From contig NZ_JANZKU010000002.1 in assembly GCF_025642785.1 (NCBI RefSeq), forward strand, positions 1 to 64,000: DNA of 64,000 bases. Reading direction: 5' to 3'. This DNA comes from Pseudomonas sp. RIT-PI-AD (GTDB lineage Bacteria; Pseudomonadota; Gammaproteobacteria; Pseudomonadales; Pseudomonadaceae). The first letter of the stretch is position 1. Every line of letters begins with the position of its first letter. The position numbers were made by a program, and so were the translations under genes. This document shows positions 36,270 to 47,190 of this stretch, one piece after another. The notes beneath the pieces were generated by a model. That model did no database searches, was not told where the DNA came from, and saw only the letters and a program-made list of their open reading frames with translations.

Positions 36270-37615
36270 CAACGTACTCCCGTGAGGCTGGCTTGTTGGA
36301 GGTGCGAGGCGCTCGGGGCGGCCGTGTCGTGCTGCGGAGCGGCCTCCGCGCGGCGTTGCGAAGCGTCCCGATAGGCGAGGTAGGCGCGCTGCTTGGCAAT
36401 GTGATCGGCGATGTGCTTGGCGTCGTGCCAGACGCCCCAGATGAACGCGGAGCCGCGACGCGACAGCCAAGGAAGCCCTACGAAATACACGCCGGGCTCG
36501 GCCGAGACGCCGCGCTGATGCCGTGGCCTGCCGTTGGCATTGAAGGCGTCGACCTTCAGCCAGCTGTAATCCACCGAATAACCGGTCGCCCAGATGATCG
36601 AGGTAATGCCCGCCTCGGCCAGGTCCAGTTCGAGGATGGGCCGGGTCACGCATTCGGGGTCCGGAAGCATGGCGCGGGCCTCGGGCTCCTCGGGGAGGTC
36701 GAGACCATTGCGGGCGATGTAGGCATCGGCCGCGTCGAGCAGCGCCAGGTAGTTCTCGTCGCCGCGCGCGAGGTTGTCGGCCAGGTTCGCCTGGAAGCGC
36801 GCCACGCCATGCTCGAACGCTTGGGTCAGGCCGACCAGGGTGATTCCCTGCTGCGCGAGCCGGCGGAAATCGACCGTGTGGCCGCCACGGGCCCCGCTCA
36901 CGGCGATGGTGACGTGTTCCTTGCCCGGCTGGACCGACTCCGCGTCCCATTCGCCGAGCACCCCCAGCCACCAGCAGAAGTCGCGGTTGCGATAGGCCCG
37001 CGGCGGCCGGTCATGGGCACCCACGGACAGGTAGACCTGCCGGCCGGCACGTTGCAGTTCATCGGCGATCTGCACCCCGGAGGAACCGGCGCCCACCACC
37101 AGCACGGCGCCTTCGGGCAGTTGCCCTGGGTTGCGGTATTCGGCGGAGTGGATCTGGGTGAGGGATGTATCTTCCGGGGCGATCGGCGGGATGACCGGCT
37201 GCTGGAAGGGGCCGGTCGCGACCACCACCTGATTGGCCTCGATGACGCCCTCGGAGGTTTCGACGGTGAAGCCCGGACGGTCGAGGTTGCGTTCCACCCG
37301 CCTCACCTCCACGCCGGTGCGGATGGGTGCGTTGAATTTTCTGGCATAGGCTTCGAAGTACGCCGCCACTCGATCCTTCGGCGCGAAGGCATCGGGGTCC
37401 AGGCCCTCGAACTCCAGGCCTGGGAAGCGATCGTGCCAGGCCGGGCCGTTGGCGACCAGGGAGTCCCAGCGGCCGGTGCGCCAGGCTTCGGCGATCCGAT
37501 TGCGCTCCAGGACGAGATGGGGCACGCCGAGTCGGCTCAGGTGTTCACTCATGGCCACGCCGGCCTGGCCGGCACCCACAACAAGCGTATCTATTTGTAT
37601 TTTTTCAACTGTCAT
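36269..37615 (-). CDS. Flavin-containing monooxygenase (FAD/NADPH)
   Basis: 448 residues from the Met at 37615. A first dinucleotide fold (VVGAGQAG, residues 13-19) binds FAD and a second (VVGAGSSG near 170) binds NADPH. The segment between them carries the WDSL...PAWHDRFPG region common in CzcO/FMO-like proteins. ATGYSVDYSWL matches the late FAD signature ATG. No strong ribosome site is seen at the ATG; the open frame extends 32 codons further with an unlikely sequence. It is first in the cassette with RidA, DUF1028 and M20 genes, so probably initiates oxidation of an amine or N-heterocycle. Confidence 0.85.
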   Translation of the reverse strand: MTVEKIQIDTLVVGAGQAGVAMSEHLSRLGVPHLVLERNRIAEAWRTGRWDSLVANGPAWHDRFPGLEFEGLDPDAFAPKDRVAAYFEAYARKFNAPIRTGVEVRRVERNLDRPGFTVETSEGVIEANQVVVATGPFQQPVIPPIAPEDTSLTQIHSAEYRNPGQLPEGAVLVVGAGSSGVQIADELQRAGRQVYLSVGAHDRPPRAYRNRDFCWWLGVLGEWDAESVQPGKEHVTIAVSGARGGHTVDFRRLAQQGITLVGLTQAFEHGVARFQANLADNLARGDENYLALLDAADAYIARNGLDLPEEPEARAMLPDPECVTRPILELDLAEAGITSIIWATGYSVDYSWLKVDAFNANGRPRHQRGVSAEPGVYFVGLPWLSRRGSAFIWGVWHDAKHIADHIAKQRAYLAYRDASQRRAEAAPQHDTAAPSASHLQQASLTGVR

Positions 37616-38237
37616 GTTTGTGCGCTTCTGAAAGTTGGCTTGTCTAGGGCGGTCATGGCTGCCGCCCTGATTCGGAGGGTCGTCGTGTATCTGTGGAGGG
37701 TGTTGGCGCATTCTGTTCGGCGCCGGGGGTTTGCGAAATTATGTTTTTTGTAGTCGCTGGCGAGGAAAAAGCTGGCAGTGCGGACAACTCGGAAGATCCG
37801 CCCGGCGGAAGGTCTGCGGAGGTGGCGGGCCGTCCGGGGCTCGTCGCAGACAGCGCACTGAAAGGGTCGAGAGAAAGGGTCGCGGGCCGGCATTGCCGAC
37901 GCAGTCACCGGTTGCGGTCGGACGGGGTTACCCTGCCTGGGCTCACTCGCTTCCCCATTCGGGATTCCGCGCCTAAGGTTCTTCTCGCCGTGGAGGATGT
38001 TGTCATCCGGTGCGATCAGAATCGGACCTGGCGCTGCTTTTCACCCTTTGGGGTGGCCCAGGCCCCGCTGCAACCGGCAGCGGAAACTGGCCATACACCG
38101 GTGTTGAGAAGCGTTACAAAACGAAACACTTGCAAACATTCATACGTGTACGTTTAATGCTTCGCATGCTAATAATTCGTCCGCGCGTTCTCCCGTAGTT
38201 CGACGAGCCCTGCCTGCGCTTCTAGAAAGAGGTTCCT
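37616..38237. other. Divergent control region between monooxygenase and efflux operons
   Basis: About 620 bases. The right end carries the promoter and operator of the efflux operon (38130-38158). For the minus strand, CATAAT is found about 120 bp upstream of the monooxygenase start as a possible -10 box, without a convincing -35. The middle holds no supported gene; the overlapping open frames at 37693-38198 lack ribosome sites. Confidence 0.5.
38130..38158 (+). promoter_or_regulatory. Efflux operon promoter overlapped by a TtgR/NalD-like operator
   Basis: TTGCAA (38130-38135) and TTTAAT (38153-38158) are separated by 17 bp, a good sigma-70 promoter. The same bases read TTGCAAACATTCAT followed by ACGTGTACGTTTAA. 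This resembles the P. putida TtgR operator as I recall it (TTACAAACAACCAT then GAATGTAAGT), the TetR-family repressor site of ttgABC. An operator spanning -35 to -10 would block transcription. No TetR gene is nearby in this window. Confidence 0.6.
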
Positions 38238-39392
38238 ATGCATTTCAAACCTGCTCTTGCCGCCCTGCTTGGCGCGGTCGGTGTGGCGATCCTGACGCTC
38301 GGCGGTTGCAGCAAACCTGCTGCGGAAGCCCCCAGCAAGCAAACGCCCGAAGTGAGTGTCGTCACCCTCAAGGCCCAGCCCTTCAACCTCACCACTGAGC
38401 TTCCCGGACGGACCTCCGCCTACCGCATCGCCGAAGTCCGTCCCCAGGTGAGCGGGATCATCCAGAAGCGCCTGTTCACCGAAGGCGGTCAAGTCAAGGC
38501 GGGCGACCAGCTCTACCTGATCGACCCGTCGAGTTACCAGGCCACTGCCAAGAGCGCCCAGGCGACCCTGGCCTCGGCCAAGTCCCTCGCCGATCGCTAC
38601 AAGCAACTGGTGGTCGACCAGGCGGTGAGCAAGCAGGAGTTCGACGAGGCCCAGGCCGCCCGCCTGCAAGCGGAAGCCGCCCTGGAACGGGCCAATATCG
38701 ACGTGCGTTACACCAAGGTGAACGCGCCGATTTCCGGGCGCATAGGTCGTTCCAGCGTCACCGAGGGGGCGCTGGTCAGCAACGGGCAGAGCCAGGCGCT
38801 GGCCACCATCCAGCAACTCGATCCCATCTACGTCGACGTCACCCAGCCCTCCAAGGACTTGCTGCGCCTGCGCCGGGATTTCGCCGGCGGCAAATTGCAG
38901 AAGGCCGGCGAAAACGCCGCCCGGGTGCAACTGACCCTGGAAGACGGCACGCCCTACGGCCACGAAGGCACCCTGGCCTTCTCCGAGGTCTCGGTGGACG
39001 AAGGAACCGGGTCGGTGACCCTGCGCGCGGTGTTCCCCAACCCCGAGAACGAATTGCTCCCCGGCATGTTCGTCCACGCGCTACTGGTCGCCGGCGTGCG
39101 CCAGGATGCGATCCTCGCGCCTCAGCGCGGCATCACCCGCAACCTCAAGGGCGAGGCCACCGCGCTGGTGGTCAACGCACAGAACAAGGTGGAGTTGCGC
39201 CAGCTCAAGACCGACCGCACCGTCGGCGATCAGTGGCTGGTCAACGAAGGCCTGGCGGCGGGCGATCGCCTGATCGTCGACGGCTTGCAATTCATCCAGC
39301 CAGGAATGGAAGTCCGGGCCGTCGAGGTCGCTGAACAGCAACCCGCCACCGAACCCGCGCCGTCCAGCCAAGCCACGGGCAGCCAGGGCTGA
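38238..39392 (+). CDS. RND efflux periplasmic adaptor, MexA/TtgA-like
   Basis: 384-residue lipoprotein of the membrane-fusion family. The lipobox LGGC puts the lipidated Cys at residue 24. The sequence follows P. aeruginosa MexA closely as I recall it: [23 protein letters not shown], the coiled-coil hairpin around [29 protein letters not shown], and [11 protein letters not shown]. It links the inner-membrane pump to the outer-membrane channel. AGAGG precedes the ATG. It is first in a three-gene operon. True mexAB-oprM is flanked by mexR; that is absent, so this may be a paralog or a relocated operon. Confidence 0.9.
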   Translation: MHFKPALAALLGAVGVAILTLGGCSKPAAEAPSKQTPEVSVVTLKAQPFNLTTELPGRTSAYRIAEVRPQVSGIIQKRLFTEGGQVKAGDQLYLIDPSSYQATAKSAQATLASAKSLADRYKQLVVDQAVSKQEFDEAQAARLQAEAALERANIDVRYTKVNAPISGRIGRSSVTEGALVSNGQSQALATIQQLDPIYVDVTQPSKDLLRLRRDFAGGKLQKAGENAARVQLTLEDGTPYGHEGTLAFSEVSVDEGTGSVTLRAVFPNPENELLPGMFVHALLVAGVRQDAILAPQRGITRNLKGEATALVVNAQNKVELRQLKTDRTVGDQWLVNEGLAAGDRLIVDGLQFIQPGMEVRAVEVAEQQPATEPAPSSQATGSQG

Positions 39393-39402
39393 GGAATCAA
39401 CG

Positions 39403-42400
39403 ATGTCCAAATTCTTTATCGATCGCCCCATTTTCGCCTGGGTGATCGCCCTGGTGATCATGCTGGCCGGCGGTCTGTCGATCCTCAAGCTGCCGATCAA
39501 CCAATACCCGAGCATCGCCGCGCCGGCGGTGGGTATCGCGGTGAACTACCCCGGGGCCTCCGCGCAGACCGTGCAGGACACCGTGGTCCAGGTCATCGAG
39601 CAGCAGCTCAACGGGATCGATAACCTTCGCTACATCTCCTCGGAGAGCAACTCCGACGGCAGCATGAGCATCACCGCGACCTTCGAACAGGGCACCAACG
39701 CGGATATCGCCCAGGTCCAGGTGCAGAACAAATTACAGCTCGCCACGCCCCTGCTCCCCCAGGAAGTGCAGCAGCAAGGCATCCGGGTCACCAAAGCGGT
39801 GAAGAACTTCCTGCTGGTGGTGGGGCTCGTCTCCGAAGACGGCAGCATGGACAAGAACGACCTGGCCAACTACATCGTGGCCAACATCCAGGACCCGATT
39901 TCGCGGACCAAGGGTGTCGGCGACTTCCAGGTCTTCGGTTCGCAATACGCCATGCGCATCTGGCTGGACCCCGCGCGACTGAACAATTTCCAACTGACCC
40001 CGGTGGACGTGAAGAGCGCCATCCAGGCGCAGAACGTCCAGGTGTCGTCCGGACAATTCGGCGGCCTGCCGGCCGTGCCCGGCCAGCAACTCAACGCCAC
40101 CATCGTCGGCAAGACCCGCCTGCAGACCGCCGAGCAGTTCGGCGCGATCCTCCTCAAGGTCAACCGGGACGGTTCCCAGGTGCGCCTGCGGGACGTGGCC
40201 AAGGTGGAGCTGGGTGGGGAAAACTACGCCATCAGTGCCGAATACAACGGCAAGGCGGCCTCCGGCCTGGCGATCAAGCTGGCCACCGGCGCCAACGCAC
40301 TGGAAACCGCGACCGCGGTACGCGCCACCATCGCCGAGCTGGAACCCTTCTTTCCGCCGGGCATGAAAGTGGTTTTCCCCTACGACACCACCCCGGTGGT
40401 GTCGGCGTCGATTTCCGGCGTGGTGCACACCCTGGGCGAGGCCATCGTCCTGGTGTTCCTGGTGATGTTCCTGTTCCTGCAGAACTTCCGCGCCACGCTG
40501 ATCCCGACCTTGGCGGTGCCGGTGGTGCTGCTCGGCACCTTCGGCGTGCTGGCCGCGTTCGGTTTCACCATCAACACCCTGACCATGTTCGCCATGGTGC
40601 TGGCCATCGGCCTGCTGGTGGACGATGCCATCGTAGTGGTGGAGAACGTCGAGCGGGTGATGGATGAAGAAGGCCTGCCGCCTCTCGAAGCCACGCGCAA
40701 GTCGATGGGGCAGATCCAGGGCGCGCTGGTGGGGATCGCCCTGGTGCTGTCCGCGGTGTTCGTGCCCATGGCCTTCTTCGGCGGTTCGACCGGGGTCATC
40801 TACCGGCAGTTTTCCATCACCATCGTCTCGGCCATGGCCCTGTCGGTGCTGGTGGCATTGGTGTTCACCCCGGCGCTCTGCGCCACCCTGCTCAAGCCCG
40901 GAAAGACCGGGGGGCACGGGCAGAAGCGCGGCTTCTTCGGGTGGTTCAACCGTGGCTTCGATCGCAGCGTGAGAAGCTACGAACGGGGCGTTACCCATGT
41001 GCTCAAGCGCAAGGCGCCCTACCTGCTGATATATGCGGTGTTGATCGGCGGCATGGTCTGGCTGTTCACCCAGATTCCCTCGGCGTTCCTGCCCGACGAG
41101 GACCAGGGCGTGCTTTTCGCCCAGATCCAGACGCCGCCCGGCGCCACCGCGCAGCGTACCCAGCAGGTGGTCGGGCAGATGCGCGACTACCTGCTGGAGG
41201 ACGAGAAGGAAACCGTGAACTCGATCTTCACCGTGACCGGCTTCAACTTCGCGGGCCGCGGCCAGAGCTCCGGCATGGCGTTCATCATGTTGAAACCCTG
41301 GGCCCAACGCAGCGGCAAGGAGCACAGCGTCTTCGCCCTGGCCGAGCGCGCCCAGCAGCACTTCTTCAGTTTCCGCGATGCCATGGTCTTCGCCTTCGCG
41401 CCACCGGCGGTCATGGAGCTGGGTAACGCCACCGGCTTCGACCTGTTCCTCCAAGACCGCGCGGGTGTCGGCCACGAGGCGCTCGTCGAGGCCGGCAACA
41501 AGTTCCTCGCCCTGGCCAGCAAGGACCCGACGCTCGCCAGTGTGCGGATGAACGGTCTGCGGGACGAACCCCAGTATCAATTGCTGATCGACGACGAGCG
41601 GGTCCGCGCCTTGGGCGTGTCCCTTTCCGATGTGAACGACACCGTTTCCATCGCCTGGGGCGCCAACTACGTCAACGACTTCATCGACCATGGCCGGGTG
41701 AAGAAGGTCTACCTCCAGGGTCAGCCCGAGGCGCGCATGAAGCCCGAGGATTTCGCCAAGTGGTTCGTCCGCAACGGCGAGGGCCAGATGGTGCCGTTCA
41801 GCGCCTTCGCCAGCGGCAAGTGGGTCTACGGGTCGCCGAAGCTCACCCGCTATAACGGCGTGCCCGCCATCGAGATGCTCGGGGCCCCGGCGCCCGGCCA
41901 CAGCTCCGGCGAGGCCATGGCCGCGGTGGAGCGGATCGCCGCGCAACTCCCCGCCGGCGTCGGCTACTCCTGGACCGGCCTTTCCTACGAGGAACGACTC
42001 TCGGGCGCCCAGGCCCCGGCGCTGTACGCGTTGTCGCTGCTGGTGGTGTTCCTCTGCCTGGCCGCGCTCTACGAGAGTTGGTCGATTCCCTTCTCGGTGA
42101 TGCTGATCGTCCCCCTCGGCGTGGTCGGCGCGCTGCTCTTCACCTATGGACGAGGCCTGTCCAACGACGTGTTCTTCCAGGTGGGCCTGCTGACCACCAT
42201 CGGCCTGGCGGCGAAGAACGCCATCCTCATCGTCGAGTTCGCCAAGGAACTGCAGGAGCAAGGCAAGGGCTTGGTGGAGGCTGCGGTGGAAGCCTGCCGC
42301 ATGCGCCTGCGCCCGATCATCATGACCTCGCTGGCATTCATCCTCGGCGTGGTGCCCCTGGCGATTTCCAGCGGTGCCGGTTCGGGCAGCCAGCACGCCA

Positions 42401-42555
42401 TCGGCACCGGGGTGATCGGCGGCATGCTCACCGCCACCCTGCTGGCGATCTTCTGGGTACCCTTGTTCTTCGTACTGGTCAGCTCCATCGCCAAACGCAA
42501 GAAGCCCGTGGCGAACGCCGATACCCGCGTGACTGACGAGGAGACTCTGCTGTGA
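39403..42555 (+). CDS. RND multidrug efflux transporter, MexB/TtgB-like
   Basis: 1050 residues, the normal AcrB/MexB length, with the N-terminal [21 protein letters not shown] and twelve membrane segments. The proton-relay aspartate pair is seen in [16 protein letters not shown] in TM4, followed by the [12 protein letters not shown] region. The transporter binds drugs from periplasm and membrane and exports them using the proton gradient. The stop overlaps the outer-membrane channel gene (GTGA), coupling the two. Substrate range cannot be read, but the closest relatives export beta-lactams, quinolones, chloramphenicol and solvents. Confidence 0.92.
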   Translation: MSKFFIDRPIFAWVIALVIMLAGGLSILKLPINQYPSIAAPAVGIAVNYPGASAQTVQDTVVQVIEQQLNGIDNLRYISSESNSDGSMSITATFEQGTNADIAQVQVQNKLQLATPLLPQEVQQQGIRVTKAVKNFLLVVGLVSEDGSMDKNDLANYIVANIQDPISRTKGVGDFQVFGSQYAMRIWLDPARLNNFQLTPVDVKSAIQAQNVQVSSGQFGGLPAVPGQQLNATIVGKTRLQTAEQFGAILLKVNRDGSQVRLRDVAKVELGGENYAISAEYNGKAASGLAIKLATGANALETATAVRATIAELEPFFPPGMKVVFPYDTTPVVSASISGVVHTLGEAIVLVFLVMFLFLQNFRATLIPTLAVPVVLLGTFGVLAAFGFTINTLTMFAMVLAIGLLVDDAIVVVENVERVMDEEGLPPLEATRKSMGQIQGALVGIALVLSAVFVPMAFFGGSTGVIYRQFSITIVSAMALSVLVALVFTPALCATLLKPGKTGGHGQKRGFFGWFNRGFDRSVRSYERGVTHVLKRKAPYLLIYAVLIGGMVWLFTQIPSAFLPDEDQGVLFAQIQTPPGATAQRTQQVVGQMRDYLLEDEKETVNSIFTVTGFNFAGRGQSSGMAFIMLKPWAQRSGKEHSVFALAERAQQHFFSFRDAMVFAFAPPAVMELGNATGFDLFLQDRAGVGHEALVEAGNKFLALASKDPTLASVRMNGLRDEPQYQLLIDDERVRALGVSLSDVNDTVSIAWGANYVNDFIDHGRVKKVYLQGQPEARMKPEDFAKWFVRNGEGQMVPFSAFASGKWVYGSPKLTRYNGVPAIEMLGAPAPGHSSGEAMAAVERIAAQLPAGVGYSWTGLSYEERLSGAQAPALYALSLLVVFLCLAALYESWSIPFSVMLIVPLGVVGALLFTYGRGLSNDVFFQVGLLTTIGLAAKNAILIVEFAKELQEQGKGLVEAAVEACRMRLRPIIMTSLAFILGVVPLAISSGAGSGSQHAIGTGVIGGMLTATLLAIFWVPLFFVLVSSIAKRKKPVANADTRVTDEETLL

Positions 42556-43967
42556 AGACGTCCCTGATTCCCCTGGCACTGGTCGCGGCTCTCGCCGGGT
42601 GCTCGCTGAACCCGGAGTACCGGCGCCCGGACGCGCCGGTCGCCGCCCAATGGCCCCAGGGCGAAGGCTATGCCACGCCGGCCTCGACCCAGGCGTCCGC
42701 CGAGGAGCTGGGCTGGCGTGAGTTCTTCCGCGATCCCGCGCTGCGCCAATTGGTCGAGACGGCGCTGGACAACAACCGCGACCTGCGGGTCGCGGCGTTG
42801 AACATCGAGGCTTATCGGGCCCAGTACCGGATCCAACGGTCCGAGCTGTACCCGGCGATCAACGCGGGCGTCGGCGGGAGCAGGCAACGCCTGCCGGCCG
42901 ACGTGTCGCGCAGCGGCGAGTCGATGATCAGCAGCGAATACAGCGCCACGCTGGGCGTCAATGCCTGGGAGCTGGACTTTTTCGGGCGTCTGCGCAGCCT
43001 GCGCGATCAGGCGTTGGAGCAGTACCTGGCCAGCGAGGAGGCGCGCCGCAGCACCCAGATCAGCCTGGTGGCCAACGTCGCCACTGCGTACCTCACCTGG
43101 CAGGCCGACCGCACCCTGCTCGACCTGACCCGCGACACCCTGAAAGCCTACGAACAGAGCTACTCGCTGACCCAGCGCAGCTTCGACGTCGGGATAGGTT
43201 CCGCCCTCGAACTGCGCCAGGCCCGTACCACGGTGGAAAGCGCCCGCGTCAGCCTCGCGCAGTACACCCGGCGCGTGGCGCAGGACCAGAACGCCCTGGT
43301 GCTGCTGCTCGGGCGCGGTCTGCCGGAGCGGATGGCGCCCAGCGACGACCTGGCGGCTGACGTGCTCGCCGAGATTCCCGCCGGCCTGCCTTCCGATCTC
43401 TTGCAACGTCGCCCGGATATTCTCCAGGCCGAACACGCGCTGAAAGGCGCCAACGCCAATATCGGCGCGGCGCGCGCGGCGTTCTTCCCGAGCATCAGCC
43501 TGACCGCCAACGCCGGCAGCCTCAGCACCAGCCTGTCGGGACTTTTCGATGGCGGCTCCGGCACCTGGTTGTTCCAGCCCCAGATCAGCCTGCCGATCTT
43601 CAATGCCGGCCGCCTGCGGGCCAACCTCGACTATGCCGAGGTGCAGAAGAACATCCAGGTGGCCCAGTACGAGAAAGCCATCCAGACCGCCTTCAAGGAA
43701 GTCGCCGATGGCCTCAGCGCCCAGGCCACCTATAGCCAGCAACTGGAGGCGCAGCGTGACCTGGTCAAGGCCACCGAGGATTACTACCGGCTGGCCGAGC
43801 AGCGTTACCGCACCGGGATCGATAACTACCTGACCCTGCTGGATGCGCAGCGCCAGTTGTTCAGCGTACGCCAGCAATTGATAGGCGATCGGCTCAACCA
43901 GTTGACCAGCGAAGTCGAGCTGTACAAGGCGCTGGGAGGCGGCTGGCGCGAAAAGGGCCGGACCTGA
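42552..43967 (+). CDS. RND efflux outer-membrane channel, OprM/TtgC-like
   Basis: 471-residue outer-membrane lipoprotein of the TolC/NodT family. The lipobox LAGC puts the acylated Cys at residue 17. Duplicated outer-membrane-efflux repeats are visible ([21 protein letters not shown] and [18 protein letters not shown]), and [34 protein letters not shown] is characteristic of OprM-type channels. The GTG start overlaps the pump gene stop. A terminator follows at 43974. Confidence 0.92.
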   Translation: MKTSLIPLALVAALAGCSLNPEYRRPDAPVAAQWPQGEGYATPASTQASAEELGWREFFRDPALRQLVETALDNNRDLRVAALNIEAYRAQYRIQRSELYPAINAGVGGSRQRLPADVSRSGESMISSEYSATLGVNAWELDFFGRLRSLRDQALEQYLASEEARRSTQISLVANVATAYLTWQADRTLLDLTRDTLKAYEQSYSLTQRSFDVGIGSALELRQARTTVESARVSLAQYTRRVAQDQNALVLLLGRGLPERMAPSDDLAADVLAEIPAGLPSDLLQRRPDILQAEHALKGANANIGAARAAFFPSISLTANAGSLSTSLSGLFDGGSGTWLFQPQISLPIFNAGRLRANLDYAEVQKNIQVAQYEKAIQTAFKEVADGLSAQATYSQQLEAQRDLVKATEDYYRLAEQRYRTGIDNYLTLLDAQRQLFSVRQQLIGDRLNQLTSEVELYKALGGGWREKGRT

Positions 43968-43973
43968 CCTGCG

Positions 43974-44004
43974 AGCGGGGCGGCAAGCGCCACCCCGCTT
44001 TCTT
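43974..44004 (+). terminator. Terminator of the efflux operon
   Basis: AGCGGGG (43974-43980) pairs with CCCCGCT (43993-43999), with an inner GGC/GCC pairing, followed by TTCTT. It starts 6 bp after the channel gene stop. A second small hairpin, CTGGGG-CAAT-CCCCAG, lies at 44051-44066. Confidence 0.75.
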
Positions 44005-44070
44005 CCCGTAGCCGCTCGCTTGGAGCTTTGTGGTTACCTGCTATAAAGGCCTGGGGCAATCCCCAGAACC

Positions 44071-44130
44071 GGCTCTTTTATTCCTTTAAATATAAAAATA
44101 ATAATTTTATATTATTTAATTGAATAACCT
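44071..44130 (+). promoter_or_regulatory. A+T-rich control region of the cystine-type importer
   Basis: A roughly 50-bp stretch nearly free of G and C, containing TTATTCC (44079-44085) and an exact inverted repeat AATATAAAA (44089-44097) with TTTTATATT (44105-44113). The start codon lies 65-90 bp downstream. A+T-rich blocks of this kind are where CysB-type activators bind sulfur genes in enterics and pseudomonads, so sulfur control is plausible, not shown. Confidence 0.45.
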
Positions 44131-44179
44131 TTCATCGCCTATAGTTGTTGCCTCTCCCCTGGAAAACCTGGACCTCAAG

Positions 44180-44977
44180 ATGAAATCCTTCTCCCTGCAT
44201 CGCCGTTTTCTGTCGGGCAGCCTGGCCCTGCTGTTGGCCGGCTTCCTCGCGCCGAGCTTCGCGTCCGAGAACCTGCTCCAGCAGATCGAGCAACGCGGCA
44301 CGCTGCGCATCGGCCTGGAAGGCACCTACCCGCCCTTCAACTTCCAGGACGAGACAGGCCAACTCACCGGTTTCGAGGTGGAGATCGCCAACGCGGTGGC
44401 GAAAGAGCTGGGCGTGAAGCCCGACTTCCAGCCGAGCAAGTGGGACGGCATCCTCGCCGCCCTGGAGTCCAAGCGGCTGGACGTGGTGATCAACCAGGTG
44501 ACCATTTCCGAAGAGCGTAAGAAGAAGTACGACTTCAGCGTGCCCTATACGGTCTCCGGTATTCAGGTGCTGACCCGCAAGGGCGAGGAGTCGAAGTTCG
44601 GCAAGTTGTCGGATCTCGACGGCAAGAAGATCGGGGTGGTCCTGGGGACCAATTACGAGGACTGGCTGAAGCAGAACGCGCCCAAGGCCGACATCCGCAC
44701 CTACGACGACGACCCCACGCGCAACCAGGACCTGCGGGTCGGCCGTCTGGATGCCATTCTCGGCGATCGCCTGGCGGCCTTCGAGCTGATCAAGAAGACC
44801 GGTGATACCCTGGCCGTCGCCGGCGAGCCTTTCGCCCGTCAGGAAGCCGGGATCGCGCTGCGCAAGGACAACCCGGAACTGCGCGATGCCCTCGACAAAG
44901 CGCTGGAGAAGCTGCGCAAGGACGGCACCCTGGCGAAGATCTCGCAGAAATGGTTCAAGGCTGACGTGACCCAATGA
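44180..44977 (+). CDS. tcyJ: Cystine/amino acid ABC transporter substrate-binding protein
   Basis: 265 residues from the ATG at 44180. The signal peptide ends near PSFAS (about residue 29). The mature protein is a family-3 solute-binding protein ([55 protein letters not shown]). It resembles E. coli FliY/TcyJ, the cystine-binding protein, also by its gene neighbours (YecS- and YecC-like). An in-frame upstream start at 44120 would spoil the signal peptide. No strong ribosome site is visible. The stop overlaps the permease gene (ATGA). Confidence 0.8.
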   Translation: MKSFSLHRRFLSGSLALLLAGFLAPSFASENLLQQIEQRGTLRIGLEGTYPPFNFQDETGQLTGFEVEIANAVAKELGVKPDFQPSKWDGILAALESKRLDVVINQVTISEERKKKYDFSVPYTVSGIQVLTRKGEESKFGKLSDLDGKKIGVVLGTNYEDWLKQNAPKADIRTYDDDPTRNQDLRVGRLDAILGDRLAAFELIKKTGDTLAVAGEPFARQEAGIALRKDNPELRDALDKALEKLRKDGTLAKISQKWFKADVTQ

Positions 44978-45642
44978 TCGAAGCGAGTCTGCAGTTGGCC
45001 TTGGACTCGGCGCCCTTCCTGCTGAAGGGCGCGCTCTACACCGTGGTACTCAGCCTGGGAGGCATGTTCTTCGGCCTTCTGCTGGGCTTCGCCCTGGCCC
45101 TGATGCGCCTGTCGCGCATCGGGGCGCTGACTTGGTTGTCCCGGCTCTACGTTTCTTTCGTGCGCGGCACGCCATTGCTGGTGCAGCTGTTCATGATCTA
45201 TTACGGCCTGCCGCAACTGGGCATCCAACTGGATCCGCTGCCCGCCGCGCTGATCGGCTTCTCGCTGAACATGGCGGCCTACATCTCGGAAATCCTTCGC
45301 GCCGCCATCGCCTCCATCGACCGCGGCCAATGGGAAGCCGCCGCCAGCATCGGCATGACCCGGACGCAGACACTCTACAGGGCGATCCTGCCACAGGCGG
45401 CCCGCACCGCCCTGCCGCCCCTGGGCAACAGCTTCATCTCGCTGGTCAAGGACACCTCCCTGGCGGCGACCATCCAGGTGCCCGAGCTGTTCCGGCAGGC
45501 ACAGTTGATCACGGCGCGCACCTTCGAAATCTTCACGATGTACCTGGCTGCCGCCCTCCTCTACTGGATACTCGCCAGCCTGCTCGCCCACGTTCAGCAC
45601 CGTCTCGAAGCGCGGGTCAACCGCCAAGACCAGGAAACCTGA
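44974..45642 (+). CDS. tcyL: Cystine/amino acid ABC transporter permease
   Basis: 222-residue inner-membrane permease of the His/Glu/Gln family with about five membrane segments. Seen: [25 protein letters not shown] and the ATPase-coupling loop [34 protein letters not shown]. The ATG overlaps the binding-protein stop. The closest E. coli counterpart by style and context is YecS (TcyL). It dimerises to form the pore. Confidence 0.82.
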   Translation: MIEASLQLALDSAPFLLKGALYTVVLSLGGMFFGLLLGFALALMRLSRIGALTWLSRLYVSFVRGTPLLVQLFMIYYGLPQLGIQLDPLPAALIGFSLNMAAYISEILRAAIASIDRGQWEAAASIGMTRTQTLYRAILPQAARTALPPLGNSFISLVKDTSLAATIQVPELFRQAQLITARTFEIFTMYLAAALLYWILASLLAHVQHRLEARVNRQDQET

Positions 45643-45647
45643 GCCGC

Positions 45648-46430
45648 ATGATCCACGTTCGTAATCTGCGCAAGTCGTTCAAGGGCCACGAGGTTCTCAA
45701 GGGCATAGACCTCGAGGTCGAACCGGGCGAAGTGGTGGCGATCATCGGACCCAGCGGCTCCGGCAAGACCACCCTGCTGCGCTGCCTGAACCTGCTGGAG
45801 GAGCCGAGTGGCGGCAGCATTCGCGTCGGCGACATCGAAATCGACGGCGGCCGCCCGCTCGCCGCCCAGCAAGGGCGGGTGCGCAAGTTGCGCCAGCAGG
45901 TGGGTTTCGTGTTCCAGAACTTCAACCTGTTCCCCCACCGCACCGCGCTGGAAAACGTCATCGAAGGCCCGCTGATCGTGAAGAAAGAGCCCCGTGCGTC
46001 GGCCATCGAGCGGGGCCGCGCGCTCCTCGCCAAGGTTGGTCTGGCCGGCAAGGAGGACGCCTACCCGAAGCGCCTCTCCGGCGGCCAGCAGCAACGCGTG
46101 GCCATCGCCCGGGCCCTGGCGATGGAGCCGGAAGTGATCCTCTTCGACGAGCCGACCTCGGCGCTGGACCCCGAACTGGTGGGCGAGGTGCTCGGCACCA
46201 TCCGCGACCTGGCGCGGGAGAAACGCACCATGGTGATCGTCACCCACGAAATGGGATTCGCCCGCGACGTGGCCGACCGGGCGATCTTCATCGACCAGGG
46301 CGTGATCGTCGAACAGGGGCCGGCGCGTACGCTGTTCAGCCAGCCGAAGGAAGAACGTACCCAGCAGTTCCTCAGCAAGTTTCTGGCGCCCTCGCTGACG
46401 GAGCCGCTCGAGACACGCGGGCCTGCCTGA
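45648..46430 (+). CDS. tcyN: Cystine/amino acid ABC transporter ATPase
   Basis: 260 residues. Walker [10 protein letters not shown] is near residue 35, the signature [16 protein letters not shown] and Walker [15 protein letters not shown] follow, with the switch His in IVTHEMGFA. This is the polar amino acid importer ATPase class (YecC/TcyN-like). It starts 5 bp after the permease stop; the frame itself is open further upstream inside the permease gene. It energises uptake by the preceding two proteins. Confidence 0.85.
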   Translation: MIHVRNLRKSFKGHEVLKGIDLEVEPGEVVAIIGPSGSGKTTLLRCLNLLEEPSGGSIRVGDIEIDGGRPLAAQQGRVRKLRQQVGFVFQNFNLFPHRTALENVIEGPLIVKKEPRASAIERGRALLAKVGLAGKEDAYPKRLSGGQQQRVAIARALAMEPEVILFDEPTSALDPELVGEVLGTIRDLAREKRTMVIVTHEMGFARDVADRAIFIDQGVIVEQGPARTLFSQPKEERTQQFLSKFLAPSLTEPLETRGPA

Positions 46431-46656
46431 CCCTCGCGCGGCCACCGGACGGCTCGAAGATGGCCACGCGCCATCCCGCGAAAACGTCGTCGAGACGGGC
46501 ATTTCCCCTGCGGTTCCCTCTTTTTTTGCGTCCTGGCTCCCATTTACGTCAATTACACGCCTTCAATACCGGTAATGCGTCACGCTCCGCCGTGGCCTCA
46601 TCTGGCTATGCTCGTCCCTCCAAACGGCCAAGTGGCCGACTGAAAGGGAGAATGCC

Positions 46657-47055
46657 ATGGGTGCAGCCATCTATATCGTTCCTGAAAAACCGATTCCCGG
46701 ACTGGACGACTTCGTGAACGGCACGGCGGTCGCGAAGATCGATGAAGTCGAGCTCGACGAACTCTGCAAACGCCTGAAGGTGACCTCGATCTGGGCCTTC
46801 GTCAGCCAGGACCCCGGTCAGTTCGCCGACTTCTTCGAAGACGGCGCCGAGGCGGCCAACGACCTGCCCGGCGAGGCCTGGTTCGACGCCAGCGAAGGGT
46901 TGCGTACCGTGCGCGCCCTGCACGGCCATCTGGCGGTGCACCCGCACGCGCTGAGCAACGCCGACGACTTCGTCGACGACCTGCAGGACTACGAGTGGGT
47001 GCTGTCGGCCCTGGAAGAACAACGGATCAAGTGGCACTTCGCCGTCGACTTCTGA
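46657..47055 (+). CDS. Small acidic cytoplasmic protein of unknown function
   Basis: 132 residues starting MGAAIYIVPEKPIPGLDDFV, rich in Asp and Glu, no signal peptide or membrane segment, ending KWHFAVDF. AGGGAGA lies eight bases before the ATG, so the start is good. No family is recognised with confidence. It follows the cystine-type importer by 226 bp in the same direction but seems to be a separate unit; an oligo-T tract at 46521-46527 lies in the gap. Codon use looks typical for the genome. Confidence 0.75.
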   Translation: MGAAIYIVPEKPIPGLDDFVNGTAVAKIDEVELDELCKRLKVTSIWAFVSQDPGQFADFFEDGAEAANDLPGEAWFDASEGLRTVRALHGHLAVHPHALSNADDFVDDLQDYEWVLSALEEQRIKWHFAVDF

Positions 47056-47190
47056 TTTCCTGTACCGAGCGCTCGGCAGCCAGTCGCCGGCTTTCCGGCG
47101 GAGATAATGGCCGAGCCGCCAGGAGCGCGTCCTGCGCTTCCATGCCACGGCCGGAGCCCTATCCTCCCTGCCCGGCTCGCGCCATCGACG

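Noticed and set aside
35859..36971. A long in-frame upstream extension of the RidA gene into the monooxygenase gene.
   Set aside because: RidA proteins are about 130 residues; the extension is a shadow frame of the monooxygenase gene, and the ATG at 36269 has a ribosome site.
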